A stretch of DNA of 64,000 bases from Tenrec ecaudatus (GCF_050624435.1 NC_134546.1:75557700-75621699); one strand, 5' to 3'. Counted from the stretch's first letter, positions 33,779 through 45,749 are shown. Notes: generated by a model from the sequence alone, not told the origin. A program made the numbers and translations.

Positions 33779-35890
33779 TTAAATAATTTTATTAAGGGCT
33801 TATACAACTCTTTTTTCCCCATTTTTAAAAATCTTTTTTTTAACATTTTATTAGGGACTCATACAACTCTTATCACAATCCATACATATACATACATCAA
33901 TTGTATAAAGCACATCTGTACAAGCTTTGCCCTAATCATTTTCAAAGCATTTGCTCTCCACTTAAGCCCTTTGCATCAAGTCCTCTTTTTTCCCTCCCTC
34001 CCTGCACCACCCTCCCTCATGAGCCCTTGATAATTTATAAATTATTATTTTGTCATATCTTGCCCTATGTGGGGTCTCCCTTCACCCCCTTTTCTGTTGT
34101 CCATCCCCCAAGGAGGAGGCCACATGTAGATCCTTGTAATCGGTTCCTCCTTTCCAACCCACTTTTTAGTGGCTCATACAACTTTTATCACAATCCATAC
34201 ATGCATCAAATGTTTAAAGCACATTTGTACATTCATTGCCCTCAAAATTCTCAAAACATTTGATATCCACGTAAAGCCCTGGAATCAGCTCCTCATTTTC
34301 CCTTCCCTCACTGCTCCCCACTCCCATATAAACCCTTGATAATTTATAAATTATTATTTTGTCATATCTTACACTGTCTGACGTCTCCCTTCACACAATT
34401 TTCTGTTGTCCATCCCCCAGGGAGGAGGTTATATGTAGATCCTTGTAATCGGTTCTCCCTTTCCACCCCACCTTCTCTCCTCCATCCCGGTATCATCACT
34501 CTCACCACTGGTCCTAAAGGGATCATTTGTCTTGGAGTCCCTGTGTTTCAGTTCCTATCTGTACCAGTGTACATCCTCTGTTCTAGCCAGATTTGTAAGG
34601 TAAAATTGGGATCATGATTGTGCATGGAGAGAAAGTATTTAGGAACTAGAGGAGATTTGTATGTTTTATCTTTGCTACACTGCGCCCTGACTGGCTTGTC
34701 TCCTCCCCGTGACCCTTCCGTAAGGGGATGTCCAATTACCTACAGAAGGGCATTGGGTCTCCACTCTACATTTCCCCTCATTCACAATGATATGCTTTTT
34801 GTTCTTATGATGCCTGATAACTGATCCCTTCTACACCTCGTTATAGCACAGGCTGGTGTGCTTCTTCCATGTGGGCTTTGTTGCTTCTGAACTAGATGGC
34901 CACTTGTCTACCTTAAAGCCTTTAAGACCCCCCTGATTCTGGATCTTTTGATAGCCGGGCACCATCAGCTTTCTTCACCAATTTTGCTTATTCACCCGCT
35001 TTGTCTTCAGTGATTGTGTCGAGAATCAGTGATTGTGTCGGGAAGGTGAGCATCATAGAATGCCAGTGTAATACAACAATGTATTCTTGCATTGAGGGAG
35101 TACATGAGTGGAGAACCAATGTCCATCTGCTACCTTAATACTAAACCTATAATATATGCACATAGATCCATTTCCCCATCCTCATATATAAATATATTTA
35201 CATGCCTTTATTTAGACCTCTATAAATATCCTTCGCCTCCTAGCTCTTTCCTCTATTTCCTTTGACTTTATTCTTGTCCCACTATCATTCTCATTCTTCA
35301 TTTGGGTTTCAGTCATTCCTCTTGGTTACATTACCCTTTCCCCTGCCCCCCAGGCATCCCTACACCCTCCTCACCACCGATTTGGATCATTTGTTGTTCC
35401 CTTGTCCATGGGTTTGTTAACACCCCTACATTTCCCCTCGCCTCCCCCTCTCCTTTGTTCCCCTGGAACTGTCGGTCTCATTGTTTTCTGGTCCAGATTG
35501 TTCACCCACCCTATATTATTTATACAGACCTGCAGAAATAATAACATGCACAAAAACAAGACAGAGCAAAATCACGCAACAAAAAACAAAACAACAACAC
35601 CACCACCAACAAGCCAATGACAAAAAACAAAAGAAAACTACAAGAAAGAAAGGCTAGTAGGTAGTTCAATATTTTGGTATTCCCTGGGGGTTTTGTTGCT
35701 CTGTTCCCCTTACTGTTCTGTTGCACACCCTTAGCGTTTTGCCTCAGTGTGGTGGGATCAGATCAGGTGGGATCAGATCAGTGTTGTCCCCTGTAGGGCT
35801 CTGGGTCAGTGAGGGATGTCGTGTATCATAGGGGGGCAGGCCATAAGGTCTTTAGTGTGGATTAGCTGCTCTGAGGGGAATTGGCATCCA
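33779..35890 (-). mobile_element. Large non-coding retrotransposon-like repeat, nested reverse copies
   Basis: The same 3' terminus appears three times in tandem: at 33779 ('attttattaagggcttatacaactc'), 33845 ('attttattagggactcatacaactc') and 34170 ('gtggctcatacaacttttatcacaatcc'). This implies insertions into one another or a stuttering integration. The rest reads through 'cacttaagccctt', 'gataatttataaattattattttgtcatatctt', one clear module (34840-35050) and the GC-rich 5' part to about 35890. Proline/serine-rich frames inside are artefacts. Confidence 0.7.
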
Positions 35891-36051
35891 CTTTAAAGGG
35901 GCATTTTGAACCTATTTCTGAGGTGTGGTCTTGCAAGCATGCCCTCAAGGGCAATAGTTGACCCAGGAAAAATGGCTGGCCCTCTTCTACGAAATAGCTT
36001 CTCTCTCTCTACCTCACTCTCTGTCTACCTCTGTCTCTGTCTCTCTCTCTT

Positions 36052-36052
36052 G

Positions 36053-36110
<58 letters not shown>
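36052..36110. repeat. (CTAT)n microsatellite
   Basis: About 14 tandem CTAT units preceded by CT-rich sequence. Confidence 0.95.
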
Positions 36111-36111
<1 letters not shown>

Positions 36112-36515
36112 AAATAGTTTACCACCTGTGGCCATAATTTCCTGTTTTAGTGTCATTTGCTTGTATTGTTAGGCATTTATATCTTATGGATGAGTGGGAT
36201 TATATTCTGGTAAAATCCTTATGGATCCTTTTGGTTCCCATGTTCCTCTTAGTCTCTATGAAGTTTCACCAGTAACTTGTATAATAGGAAATCATATATA
36301 TTTCCAATTATTATAATTGCCCACTCCACTACTTTCCTCAGGACAGTATATCTGCCACTCAGTTATCATTCTAATAGATGGATACACAAGAGGGTGCATT
36401 ACGCTGCTGATGAAAACCAGCCTAGGCCAACCCTCAGCTCTAGGAGAGAGGTCACAGGCATGGGCTGCCCAGGACTCTTCATTCATCAAACAGCTATGAT
36501 TATACTCAACTAACA

Positions 36516-36919
36516 GTGGAGTTTGCTGGCCTGAGATTCCCTTATTTCAATCTCAGTAATGAAAACTATATGACAAACAATGGATATGAGGCTGGGTTCC
36601 TGGGCAGGATGTCTTTACGTTTGCAGATGTCCAGGGCAAAATGCAGCTGGTAGAGTCTGGGTGAGACATGAGGCAGACAAGGGACTCTCTCAGACTCTGT
36701 TGACCTGTCTCTGCATTCACCACCAGCAATTTTGACATGAGCGGCATCGGCCAGTGCCAGGGGAGGGCTTGCAGTGTCTCTCAGTTACTGGTACTAAATC
36801 CCATATAGACTTGATGCATGGCTGAATTGCAGTCTCCAGAGACAATGACAAGAACATTCCACTTATTCAAATGGTTAGCTGCAAAGTGAAGGATACAGTC
36901 TTGGACCAGAGTAACAAAG
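36516..36919 (+). pseudogene. IGHV3-like variable segment pseudogene
   Basis: The upstream segment 36394-36470 ('gctgatgaaaaccagcc..ctcagctctaggagaga') is IGHV3 5' flank with the octamer decayed to GTGCATTA. The leader start codon has become GTG at 36516 (GTGGAGTTTGCTGGCC.., IGHV3 'MEFGLS' type). The V exon starts at 36627 and reads ..MQLVESG, then TGAGACATGAGG in place of GGGLV. Later parts keep 'gactctctcagactctg', 'ttttgacatgag', 'agagacaatgacaagaac'. Many frameshifts and stops are present, and the YYC region is unrecognisable ('cttggaccagagtaac'). An RSS-like pair (ATGCAGG at 36920, 23 bases, ATGCAAACC at 36950-36958) follows. Confidence 0.82.
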
Positions 36920-36959
36920 ATGCAGGAAAGGGCATCATTAAGCATCTGTATGCAAACCT

Positions 36960-39740
36960 CCCTCCAGGGAGAGACTGGACTTCAGTGATTGCTCAGGACC
37001 CTCAGCCCCAGGGCTCAGTTAAAGCAGACAGAGCAGAGAGGAGTTAAAAGCTGGCTTTCTGCAGTGTCTGGGGCTTCCTCTCTATGTTACCATTTCCCTT
37101 GACGACTTCACTGGAAGTGTGGGTTTGTATCAAACATTGAATTTGAAACATTTCATTGTAATATGAAGAAATGTCCTTTAACTTCCAAAGGGCAGAAAGC
37201 CACACATGAAGGCACATCATGCAGAGGGAAAAAGGCAAACCTGAAGAATTTGTCAGCCCTGATGCAAACCCCTCACCAGTAACTGGTATTTGGGAGGAGA
37301 GGATACAGGACGGTTAAGATTTCTCTAAAATTTACTCAGTCTAGGATAGACCAGCAAAAGCATAATGGTATCCTCAAGCCACATTTACTCATCACAGCTG
37401 TTATATGGGTCTAAAAACTAACCTTCCTAAGTCCTGCTGCCATCCTCAGCCGGTGACTGACAGTAAGGACAGAAGAGGGGATGGGCTTCAGAGGACATTT
37501 TTGTGTCTCCTGGAGTAGTGTGCTCCTGTGTTTGAAGCAAGGATAGATGCTTTTTCTTGAGTAAAACTCTTCTGTACGGTTTCCCTTGTGGTGTTGATTG
37601 TAGAGCCCGCCAAGGTACTTATAATAGGTCAGGTTTTATATAGTATATTAATTTAAATAACTTTATTTCCTAATTGTAATTTAAATAGAAATGAAAATCC
37701 ATAAAGTTCAATGGAAGTTTCACTTTATCTAATGATTTTCAGGAGACACTCAGGCACCATGTTGTGAGGAAGTTCCATCCAAAGGAGAGATCCAGGTTCT
37801 AGAACAAGGTCCTGGCCCTCAGTCCTGTATGCATTCCTAGTTTAAGTCAGGGAAGCTTGTCAGACTTAAGACAAAACCATCTTGGAAGAAGAGACTTCAT
37901 CCAGCTGGTGAGATTTTCAGTTGAACACTCGATAAAACCTGGAATAGGACCTTCTTCTCCGTGCCATCTTTTTGTCATAGAGTCAGAAATTAAAAAGAAA
38001 GCAAACAACAATAAACTAGATATAATTTTAACCCACAATGTTTTATTCTTGTTTACCAATTAACAGAACACAAGTTGAGAAAAATGGATTTGATTTTCCC
38101 TGGAGTCATATTTTCTATCATTTCCACATTTCAGAATATTGAGGTACTTAGTTCACTTTGATTAAATGACTGACAAATCTCATCCCATGGTTGGGACACT
38201 GGAAAACAATTTCTGTTCACCTGAGTTTAGAGCCCCAAATGTTGGTCCTTCACAATTCAGCAAGTATTCATGAGCTCATTCATGATAAGTTTAGTAGCTT
38301 TCATGGGGAAGTTATGTACAGAGGGATAATGTCAACAGATGGGACAGAATAAGTCCCAGACCAACCACAATCATGAAGTGACCATGACATTCAGACAGGA
38401 AGATGACTTGGACTCATGTGCAGCTATGTCACACTGTGGAACTTACACTGCTCAGCTAACAAGCAGCAACAGAGGCTGTGAGTGTGGAGTTGGCTGAAAT
38501 GACAATGATTAGGTGATACCATAGCAGTCTGCATTGGACAATGGAACTAGCTCAATGATCTCTAAGTGATCAATGTCAGTGTCCTGTGCTTGTATCCTTG
38601 GATATTGGTGAAATCTATGATTCTTTGTTGCAAAGCGGTGACTGATTCCCCTCTGAAAATTCTGGCCCAGAGAATTCCCCTCTAAAAATTCTGGGCTGTA
38701 ACATTATTCTTGAATTTTCATACTGCTTAAATATATATATCTATGTATAAATTAAAACATTATATCTGATCTGAAGAAAATGAGTGTGGCCAATCCTAAT
38801 CTAGGGGGAAATAAACTTTTCTTTGAGGGAGAGAAATGAGGAAGGACTCTGAATGGGAATCGGGTGATTTAACTGCGTGTTTACAGAGAGTGCTACTGAT
38901 TCCGAAGTCAATTATATAACAATTTACAAAATGAGTGAATCTTAGAATCTAGGGAATCAATTCAAGGTTTAGATCCTGGAGCAGTTATCAGAAGTCTGGG
39001 CCCAGGGTACAAGTGAAGAGGCTGAATAGGGTTGGCAATGCTCACATTTTAGATGAACCAGATACCCCTTTGAAAGGGGCATTGAAAACAGTGTATATGA
39101 GGGTCCACTAAATTTTGAGGACTGGTTTCCTAGATGGATCTTATTTTAACCCAGAGTTAAAATAAAGCCCAGACTTTGAAGTCACAGAGTTGAAAGTTTT
39201 CTTTCATAGAGCCCAAAGTCTCAAGTTGGAAACATCCTCCCTGACTCTATGGCCCCTTGAATCTCTTTATTTATATCAAGATTGACCTCAGCTATCAGGA
39301 GCTTGGATGTGGTGTCTGTTATTTGTAGGAGTGCTGGAGTTGGTGATGACAATGGCCCAAAGAAAACCACTGAAGACGTTGGGGAGGTTGATAAGAAACT
39401 GCTAGGGTGTAAAGAAGAAAAGGCATTTGCAGAGTGTGGAGTGATGAAGATACTCTGGTGTCCACCTGATGCTTCCAACCCACTATATCCTGTTCTCTCT
39501 CTGGGGCACAGAACCTATAGGAGCCCAAGGCAGGGCAGGGGCTATGAGGTGCTGGAAGAAGAGACAGTGAGCTCAGAAATCCTGGGCTTTCCTTTGACCT
39601 TTCCATTCATACCTCTTAAGCCAAATGATCTCTCATTATAGAGTAACATGCATAAGATTCAAACAAAGAGTTACCCTTCATTTGGGTCCAAGGAAAAGGG
39701 GAGTCTGTTCACTATCGTTCTCTGTTTATAAGGTCAGGGC
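36960..39740. other. Intergenic, nothing recognised
   Basis: No repeat family or V exon identified. Short frames exist on both strands at 37847-38063 and at 39221-39641 (up to 119 codons). None shows a family motif, and they overlap on opposite strands, so they are left uncalled. Confidence 0.45.
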
Positions 39741-39748
39741 TCCCTGAC

Positions 39749-39756
39749 ATGCAAAT
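39749..39756 (+). promoter_or_regulatory. Ig promoter octamer of the open IGHV4 gene
   Basis: Perfect ATGCAAAT (39749-39756) about 108 bp upstream of the leader ATG at 39864. An AT-rich TTAAAAT follows at about 39773. This is the arrangement of a B-cell V promoter. Confidence 0.88.
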
Positions 39757-39863
39757 CGTTCACTAAGCATTAGGTTAAAATTCCACCCTTGAGCACTGAA
39801 GACTATCAGTTCTCTTTTGACAGGGCTGTGGGTCTCTTGGGGAAGCACAGCTGCAGTCTAAAG

Positions 39864-40307
39864 ATGCTATTGCTATGGGTTCTCCTGTGCCTGGTGACAG
39901 TTCCTCAAGGCGAAGGACTGAGACATCAATGGGGAATCTATGGGGATGATTGTGACTGCGAATGACTGAAAGAGAACAATTATCTGCATTTACAGGCATC
40001 CTCTCCCAGGTGCAGCTCCAGGAGTTGGGTCCAAGATTGGTGAATCCCTCCCAGAAGCTGTCCCTCACCTGCACTGTCTCTGGTTTCTCCATCACAAGCA
40101 GTGGTTACAGCTGGAACTGGGTCCACCAGAACCTTGGGGAAGGGCTTCAGTGGATGGGAGAGATATATTACAATGGTGGTACATATTATAACCCATCCTT
40201 CCAAAGCCGACTGTCCATCACCAGAGACACATCGAAGACCCAGTTCTCCCTGCAGCTGAGCTCCCTGACTACTGAGGACATGGCCTTGTATTACTGTGCA
40301 CAAGAGG
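39864..40307 (+). CDS. IGHV4 (clan II)-like variable gene, the only V exon open throughout
   Basis: Encodes the V domain of an immunoglobulin heavy chain after joining to D and J; secreted or membrane-bound in B cells. Exon 1 is 39864-39909 (46 nt, the usual length): [15 protein letters not shown]. Exon 2 starts at 39996 after ACAG and splices in frame (GILS then Gln1 at 40007). The mature segment has Cys22 (LSLTC), Trp38 in my count (SWNWVHQ) and YYC at Cys97, and ends ..YYCAQE at the heptamer. Oddities: the donor is GC (AAG|GCGAAG) where the other V4 genes have GTGAGT. FR2 reads [14 protein letters not shown], so the conserved Arg after W-I/V is His and the usual P/A-P-G-K is changed. The RSS spacer is 24 bases. 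It could be a functional gene, an ORF-class gene or a recently dead one. Confidence 0.85.
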
Positions 40308-40347
40308 CACAGTGAGGGGAAGCCAGTATGACCCCCAAACACAAACC
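40308..40347 (+). promoter_or_regulatory. RSS with 24-base spacer
   Basis: Perfect CACAGTG (40308-40314) and nonamer ACACAAACC (40339-40347, 8 of 9) separated by 24 bases. The two V4 paralogues have 23. At exactly 23 the nonamer would read AACACAAAC, a poor match. One extra base is known to be tolerated to some degree by RAG; the effect here is inferred. Confidence 0.88.
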
Positions 40348-40506
40348 TCCCCTGCAGGGAAGACATTTGGCAGCAGGGTGTGCACAGGACTCAATCAGCA
40401 CAGACACACAGCCCTAGACAGGCACAGATGGATGACAGGGAGGATTTCCTGTTGGAACTAAGGCTTCCTTTCATGTGTCTCTGACGCCCCAGGGACAGCT
40501 TATAAT

Positions 40507-40586
40507 CTTCTTCTTCTTCTTCTTCTTCTTCTTCTTCTTCTTCTTCTTCTTCTTCTTCTTCCTCCTCCTCCTCCTCCTCCTCCTCT
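40507..40586. repeat. (CTT)n followed by (CCT)n
   Basis: About 54 bp of CTT repeats pass directly into about 26 bp of CCT repeats, a pure pyrimidine tract. It is 160 bp downstream of the RSS of the open V gene. From 40587 to 41674 nothing else is recognised. Confidence 0.95.
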
Positions 40587-41674
40587 AAATTTTCTCCTCG
40601 CTGCAGACTTTGAAGGAGGGACTAACATTCTCTGCTTGCAGAACAAATTAAAGTGATTCAGACCCTTCGTTATCATCCTATCTGACCTGATTCCTTCTTG
40701 AGAAACAGAGTATCACGGCATTCTCATCCTGTTACTCAAAATCTGTTGACAATGAAATATAGGCAGGTACAGATTCATGTGTGTAATGTATGGTTTTAAC
40801 AGTCCTGAACTCATTGCTCTACTGCAGCCCAGGGTCAGGTGTCTCACAAGGTGTCTCTCTGCATCGCTCCCTCTGCAGTGTGGGTCGTGATTGACTATTC
40901 TTCTCTGAGAAAAAAATTTTGTAGACTCTGGGGCCTAAATTTGTGATATGTCCTTAGTGATGTAGCAAGCATCATCATTGGCTCCCTTGATGCATAAACA
41001 AGGGTTCCAGGCACAGAAGGGTGGGGAAACGTGAATTGAACAACCTGGCTGGTCGGTGGAGTCATTGGTCAGATCATTCATTGGAGTCACGATGAAGGGA
41101 ACTCATATTCGAAGGACAGCTTTGATTCCAAAAAACAGCAATTGTGTCCCAAGTGGATGAAATCACAGACTAATAGCTCAGAATGCTCTTTAGAATTGAG
41201 AACAGGGAAGATTTCACACTCATTTTGCACATGTGTTCAGGAGGACTACTCTGTGTAGAGTGTCAGCAAGATGGAGAAATACCCTGAATTAAATGCGCAC
41301 CCAGAGTGGCTGCAAAAAGGGTCTCAAAGTTAGGATCAAGAGGGGATGGTTCAAACTTACAAGTTTATGTATTTGTTCTATAGTATACACAGCCATTATG
41401 AGCAAAACTGACTCAAAAGCACTTAACAACTTGTCTGATGAAGTGAGGTGCAGAAAATTGAGTTTAATTTTGGTTAGCCAGTTGTAATTACCAAAAAGAT
41501 ATATATTATACTATTTTTAAAAATTCAGAAACTTAAAATTATAACATTTAAAATTAAATAAATATATCATTCCTAATTAATTTACAATTACATGGCTATT
41601 AAACAATCCGGGGAAAGAGTAATAAATAAATAATAAATGATATATACAAATAAAGATCATGTACATATCCACTT

Positions 41675-41830
41675 TCCCTGGTAGTGTAGTGGATTTTACA
41701 TTTGGCATGCTAATGGCTAGGTTGGCAGTTGAAAACCACTAGCCAGCCCAAAGGAGAAAGTTGAGACTCTAAAACAATTTACAAGTACTGTAAATCATAC
41801 AGTCCAAATCCATGAAGGGGAAAGTATGAG
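41675..41830 (+). mobile_element. AfroSINE-like SINE, 5' part
   Basis: 'ccctggtagtgtagtggattttacatttggcatgctaatggctaggttggcagttgaaaaccactagccagccc' is a clear tRNA-derived head. The body continues to about 41830 and degrades. From 41831 to 42571 nothing recognised. Confidence 0.75.
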
Positions 41831-42571
41831 AGCTTGAATTGTGACATTCTGGTGTGCAGAAGACTGTGGCGACAGTGGAAGCTCAAAATCCCCTTACAGG
41901 AACTACACAGGGAATAAGCCTCTTGTGATTTCCCTCTAATCATAATTGAAAAATGGGAATAACCTGGTGATCAGTGTATTGTCTATAGAAGATTAAAATG
42001 ATAAATCTGACTTGAATGGTTAAAAACTTATCATTTGATATCCTTTTTGGTATAATCTGTGCTTGTCTGGTTTTTAATATTTCTGTGTGTTTTTTCCATA
42101 TAGAAGTTACTGTTTTATTTTGTCATTGTTGGTAGCCTTTTTGACTCCTTGTTATGTCTCTATGTTTTTCAATTTATGAAAGCATAATGGGTGAAACTAC
42201 AGAGCCAATAACTAGAATAATGGTTCCTGGGTCTGTGGCATGGTAGGTGGGGAATAAAGGGGAATTGATATAAAGGAGTTCAGGAAGGCAGGAAATATTT
42301 TGAAATTATGATAGTGATTGTTCAACACTGCTTGATATGACTGAACTATAGAGTGGTATGATGAACGGATTAGGTCCTAATAAAATCTTTTAAAAATGTT
42401 AAGAGATCTTAATTCTTGAACAAATGTTTTAAAATATTTTTATTCAAATACTTTAAAATTATTTTTATAACATTATGTTGCACATGAAAAAAGAAATCTA
42501 ACATTGATATATTATATTACATATTTCATAATAAAATTTTCCAAGTTTTCAATTAAAAAAAGATTTAAAGT

Positions 42572-42650
42572 GTCTTAATCTCTAAGGAGCAGTTATACTA
42601 TGTGCTAGAGGGTTACTATGGCTCAGAATTCATTTGGTTTTTGTTGGTTA
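42572..42650 (+). mobile_element. AfroSINE-like SINE tail
   Basis: 'taaggagcagttatactatgtgctagagggttactatggctcagaattcatttggttt' resembles the SINE 3' half in degraded form. Confidence 0.55.
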
Positions 42651-44331
42651 TGAATATCGAATTTCTTAATTTGTATCCTATTTTTGGTAGTTATCTCCAT
42701 TAGTTTGTTTTCTATGTAATCTGTGTTTTGTTTTATCATTTTAATAACCTTGTCAGGAACTGCTATATTTTGCCATTATCCTGGCATCCATCGAATTTCC
42801 TATTTGTTTTTATTTTAATTATGCTATATTTTTCAGTGACATAATTTATTATATTATTGATAATATCTTTATTAACCTATTAAGGGTTTTCATTTCAGTT
42901 CAGTTCATATATGTATTTTATGGTTTGTGTTTCAATTTAAAAGGTAGATTTATAAGAATAAACTTATTATTCCTTCCGGTTGTATTTTCCCTTCTTTTGT
43001 AGTGTAAGGTCATCCCAACAGCAAATTTCTGTTAAACCAATGTCTGAGATCACCAGTAAAAGCACAGCTTACACACAGGCATTGGATGCAGCAGCAGTTT
43101 GCTCACACAGGGAAGAAACAGAGCTGGCTCATCATCAGGAGTGGGCACCATCCCCACAGCCAGCGGTTTCACTCTGGGACCAGGGCAGTGATGGTGGTTT
43201 GCACATATCCATTCTTTGTGCTGCAGCTGAGGAACACTGCACTCTCCTCACCAGCAAATATAAGGAAACAGGGCTGTTCTATGAGCTGAAATCTCCTGGG
43301 AGGAAGTGAGTCAGTATTGCGGTTGTTTTGTATATTCTGTGTAATGTGCATGACAATCCGTTTGGGGAATATTAGCATGTGTTCAGCAGAAGCAGAGTGT
43401 GTTGTAAGTCACCAGCTGCTAAAGGATGGTTTTGCGCCCAGAAGCCCTGGGAAAGTAGTCAACCTGCAAGATCCTCACGTTCAAGAAGCCAGGCTCCCAC
43501 ATCTGGTCCTAAAAACATCTGGGTCTATTATGAACTCCGATAAAAACAGCGCAGATGTTAGACTGCCTGCTTCTTCAGTTTCCAATTCTACTTTCCCATC
43601 CCTTGTCCTTTGGTGAATCTCTTCACTTTTTCATATGCTACAATTATACAATAATGTATGGCTAATGCTATTGTTTTAAGAGTGATTTTAGTGCAATTAA
43701 ACAAATAATATATTGAATATAGACTTTACTTATACCATTGATAATACTTTTCATATTTCAAGGTTCTGACTTATATCAAACACCCTTTTCAATATTTTAA
43801 AGTGTACTTTGAAATGTTGTTGTACCCACAAGATTTCCATCAGTTTCTGAGTATGTGGGAACAAATATATCTGTCATTTATTTTTAACTTGTTTTTCTCA
43901 TGGTACATATATATTTTTAAATATTTCCAACATTCTTTTCATGTATAATTCAGTGGCATGAGATTTATCATTGTTTCAACGATTACCAACATCTGTTAAT
44001 TTCCTGGCACACTTAACAGAAATTGAGGAAAGAACTCTGACTTAACCCTTCCACACTTTACCATGGAGTAAATTACCCTATCAATTTCTTGTTTCAATTG
44101 TTTTGAATAGAATTCTGATTTAAGTACTTTTCCTCTTCCTCTGGAAAGAAAACAGCCTAAACTCTGTTCAGTGCCCTCATTGTATTTGAGCGAGATTTTT
44201 CAAAACAGTATTTTATTGTGGCATATCTCTCAATCTCAGTGTCTATATAAATATATATAGATCATACTCCTTCCACTGTAACCAATTCATAGTGTTTGAA
44301 ACTTGTAGCACTCTCTATATCCAAAACTGCT
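42651..44331. other. Intergenic, mostly unrecognised; possible old L1 at 43780-44015
   Basis: Mostly AT-rich. A balanced segment at 43000-43610 contains open frames of about 100 codons on + with no recognisable product. The part at 43780-44015 ('gttgtacccacaag..', 'gtataattcagtggcatgagatt') resembles an ancient L1M tail. No V exon identified. Confidence 0.4.
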
Positions 44332-44370
44332 CATGGTGAGGGAGAGTCAGTGTGAGTCTAGACATAAAAC
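44332..44370 (+). promoter_or_regulatory. Orphan 23-bp-spacer RSS relic
   Basis: CATGGTG (44332-44338), a 23-base spacer of the V3/V4 type (GGGAGAGTCAGTGTGAG), then ACATAAAAC (7 of 9). The 3' flank also resembles V 3' flanks ('ccttagggagaaggctgacctgcatggatgc'). No V exon can be read upstream, so this marks a V segment eroded or deleted. From 44371 to 45184 nothing else is clear. Confidence 0.6.
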
Positions 44371-45209
44371 TAACCTTAGGGAGAAGGCTGACCTGCATGG
44401 ATGCTAAGGACCCCCCAGCTCGGGACCAAGTGAAGAAAGAAGTGAGGACAGGAGCCTGGATAAGGACTGCAGTGCCTGGTCAGCTAGAACTGCTGCGCTG
44501 ACCACTATGGTAGCTCTACTGACCATAGCAGGAAACCTGCAGAGACAACTCCAGGTAACACTCCTGACCAATAGTCTGAACACTTAGGACCAGAGAAAAT
44601 GTTGCTGTGAGACCCACAGCAGTTGGAAGGCAGTGTAAGCCCAGGAAACACCTCTCCTGTATATGATGGGATGCTGTTAGCAGGGGACTCTCTGAAGATA
44701 CTGAGCCCAACACACACCCCCAGTACTGATTCATGGGAGGAAAACTGAGCTTCTTATTTCTGTGGTTTCTTTTAATCTCACAAATAGCCCTGTTGTTAGG
44801 AAACCTTTTCATTCCAACTCTAAATATAGAAGATATCATTGAAGTATCTTTTAACTCTTTCCAAATATTGTAAAATGTAATAGGGGAAAGAAGAATTTGG
44901 GATGATATACATTTTTTTCCCTGTGTGGTCAACGATTCAGACTGACCTGGTCTTGATTCCAAAGAATGGTAAGGATAGAGATTGTCTTGAATTTCAATCG
45001 ATCATTTGGGTACTTTTGATGGGAATGAGCATAAAGTTACATTGAACATGAAATCTGCACAGATGTTCATATGATTGGTACAGTGAAGACCTCCGAGGGA
45101 GGACTGTGTTCCCGCAAGAACTTCACTAGCATCGCTTTACTAGTCTGAGTCCCAGAGCTACGGGCTCCATTCAGCCCTTTACACCTTTACATACAAGTGT
45201 ACCTCCCAC

Positions 45210-45217
45210 ATGCAAAT
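45210..45217 (+). promoter_or_regulatory. Ig promoter octamer
   Basis: Perfect ATGCAAAT 101 bp upstream of the leader ATG at 45311, the paralogue of 15471. Confidence 0.85.
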
Positions 45218-45310
45218 ACCAGTCCCATGAAACCACAGCACGCATGTACTTAAATTCGTATACCTTCTCACACTTGGGAGCATTTTCTGGGTGTCACAAA
45301 GCTTATCCAC

Positions 45311-45749
45311 ATGAACATGAATTGTATGTGGGTTTTCCTATTTCTGGTGGCGACTCCAGGAGGTGAGTGCTTCAGAGATTCCTACATGAAGTCTGGGGAT
45401 GCAGCATCTGAGTCCATGACTCACTGTGTTTCTCTTTATCCCCAGGTGGCCTGGCCCAGGTGCAGCTACAGGAGTCAGGCCCTGGACTGGTGAAGCCCTC
45501 ACAGACCTTGTCTCTTACCTGTGTCATCTCTGGATTCTCTTTAACCACCTATGATATGCACTGGATCCGCCAGGCTCCAGCAAAGAGACTGGAATGGGTT
45601 GGGACAAAGTGGAGTGGTGGTGGCACAAACTATAATCCAGCTCTGCAGTCCTGAGGCAGCATCACCAGGGACACCTCCAAGAGCCAAGTTTATTTAAAAC
45701 TGAGCTCTGTGAATCCTGAGGACACAGCCGTGTATTACTGTGCAAGATA
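45311..45749 (+). pseudogene. IGHV4 (clan II)-like V gene with a single nonsense codon
   Basis: Exon 1 (45311-45362) encodes MNMNCMWVFLFLVATPG with a GTGAGT donor. Exon 2 starts at 45446 ([18 protein letters not shown]). Cys and Trp anchors are intact ([22 protein letters not shown]), and CDR2 is [13 protein letters not shown] at 45652-45654 ends the frame at LQS*; paralogy predicts CGA (Arg) there, so a single C-to-T change in a CpG explains it. The frame then runs unbroken to VYYCAR and the heptamer. The stop differs in position from that of the paralogue (15878), so the two were inactivated separately. A functional allele is possible. Confidence 0.9.

Noticed and set aside
33542..34030. 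162-codon open frame
   Set aside because: It crosses the edge of the large repeat and uses its antisense T-rich terminus; no domain recognised.
43000..43310. Possible exon with 109-codon open frame
   Set aside because: No recognisable domain or V framework, and overlapping alternative frames; left as unrecognised sequence.
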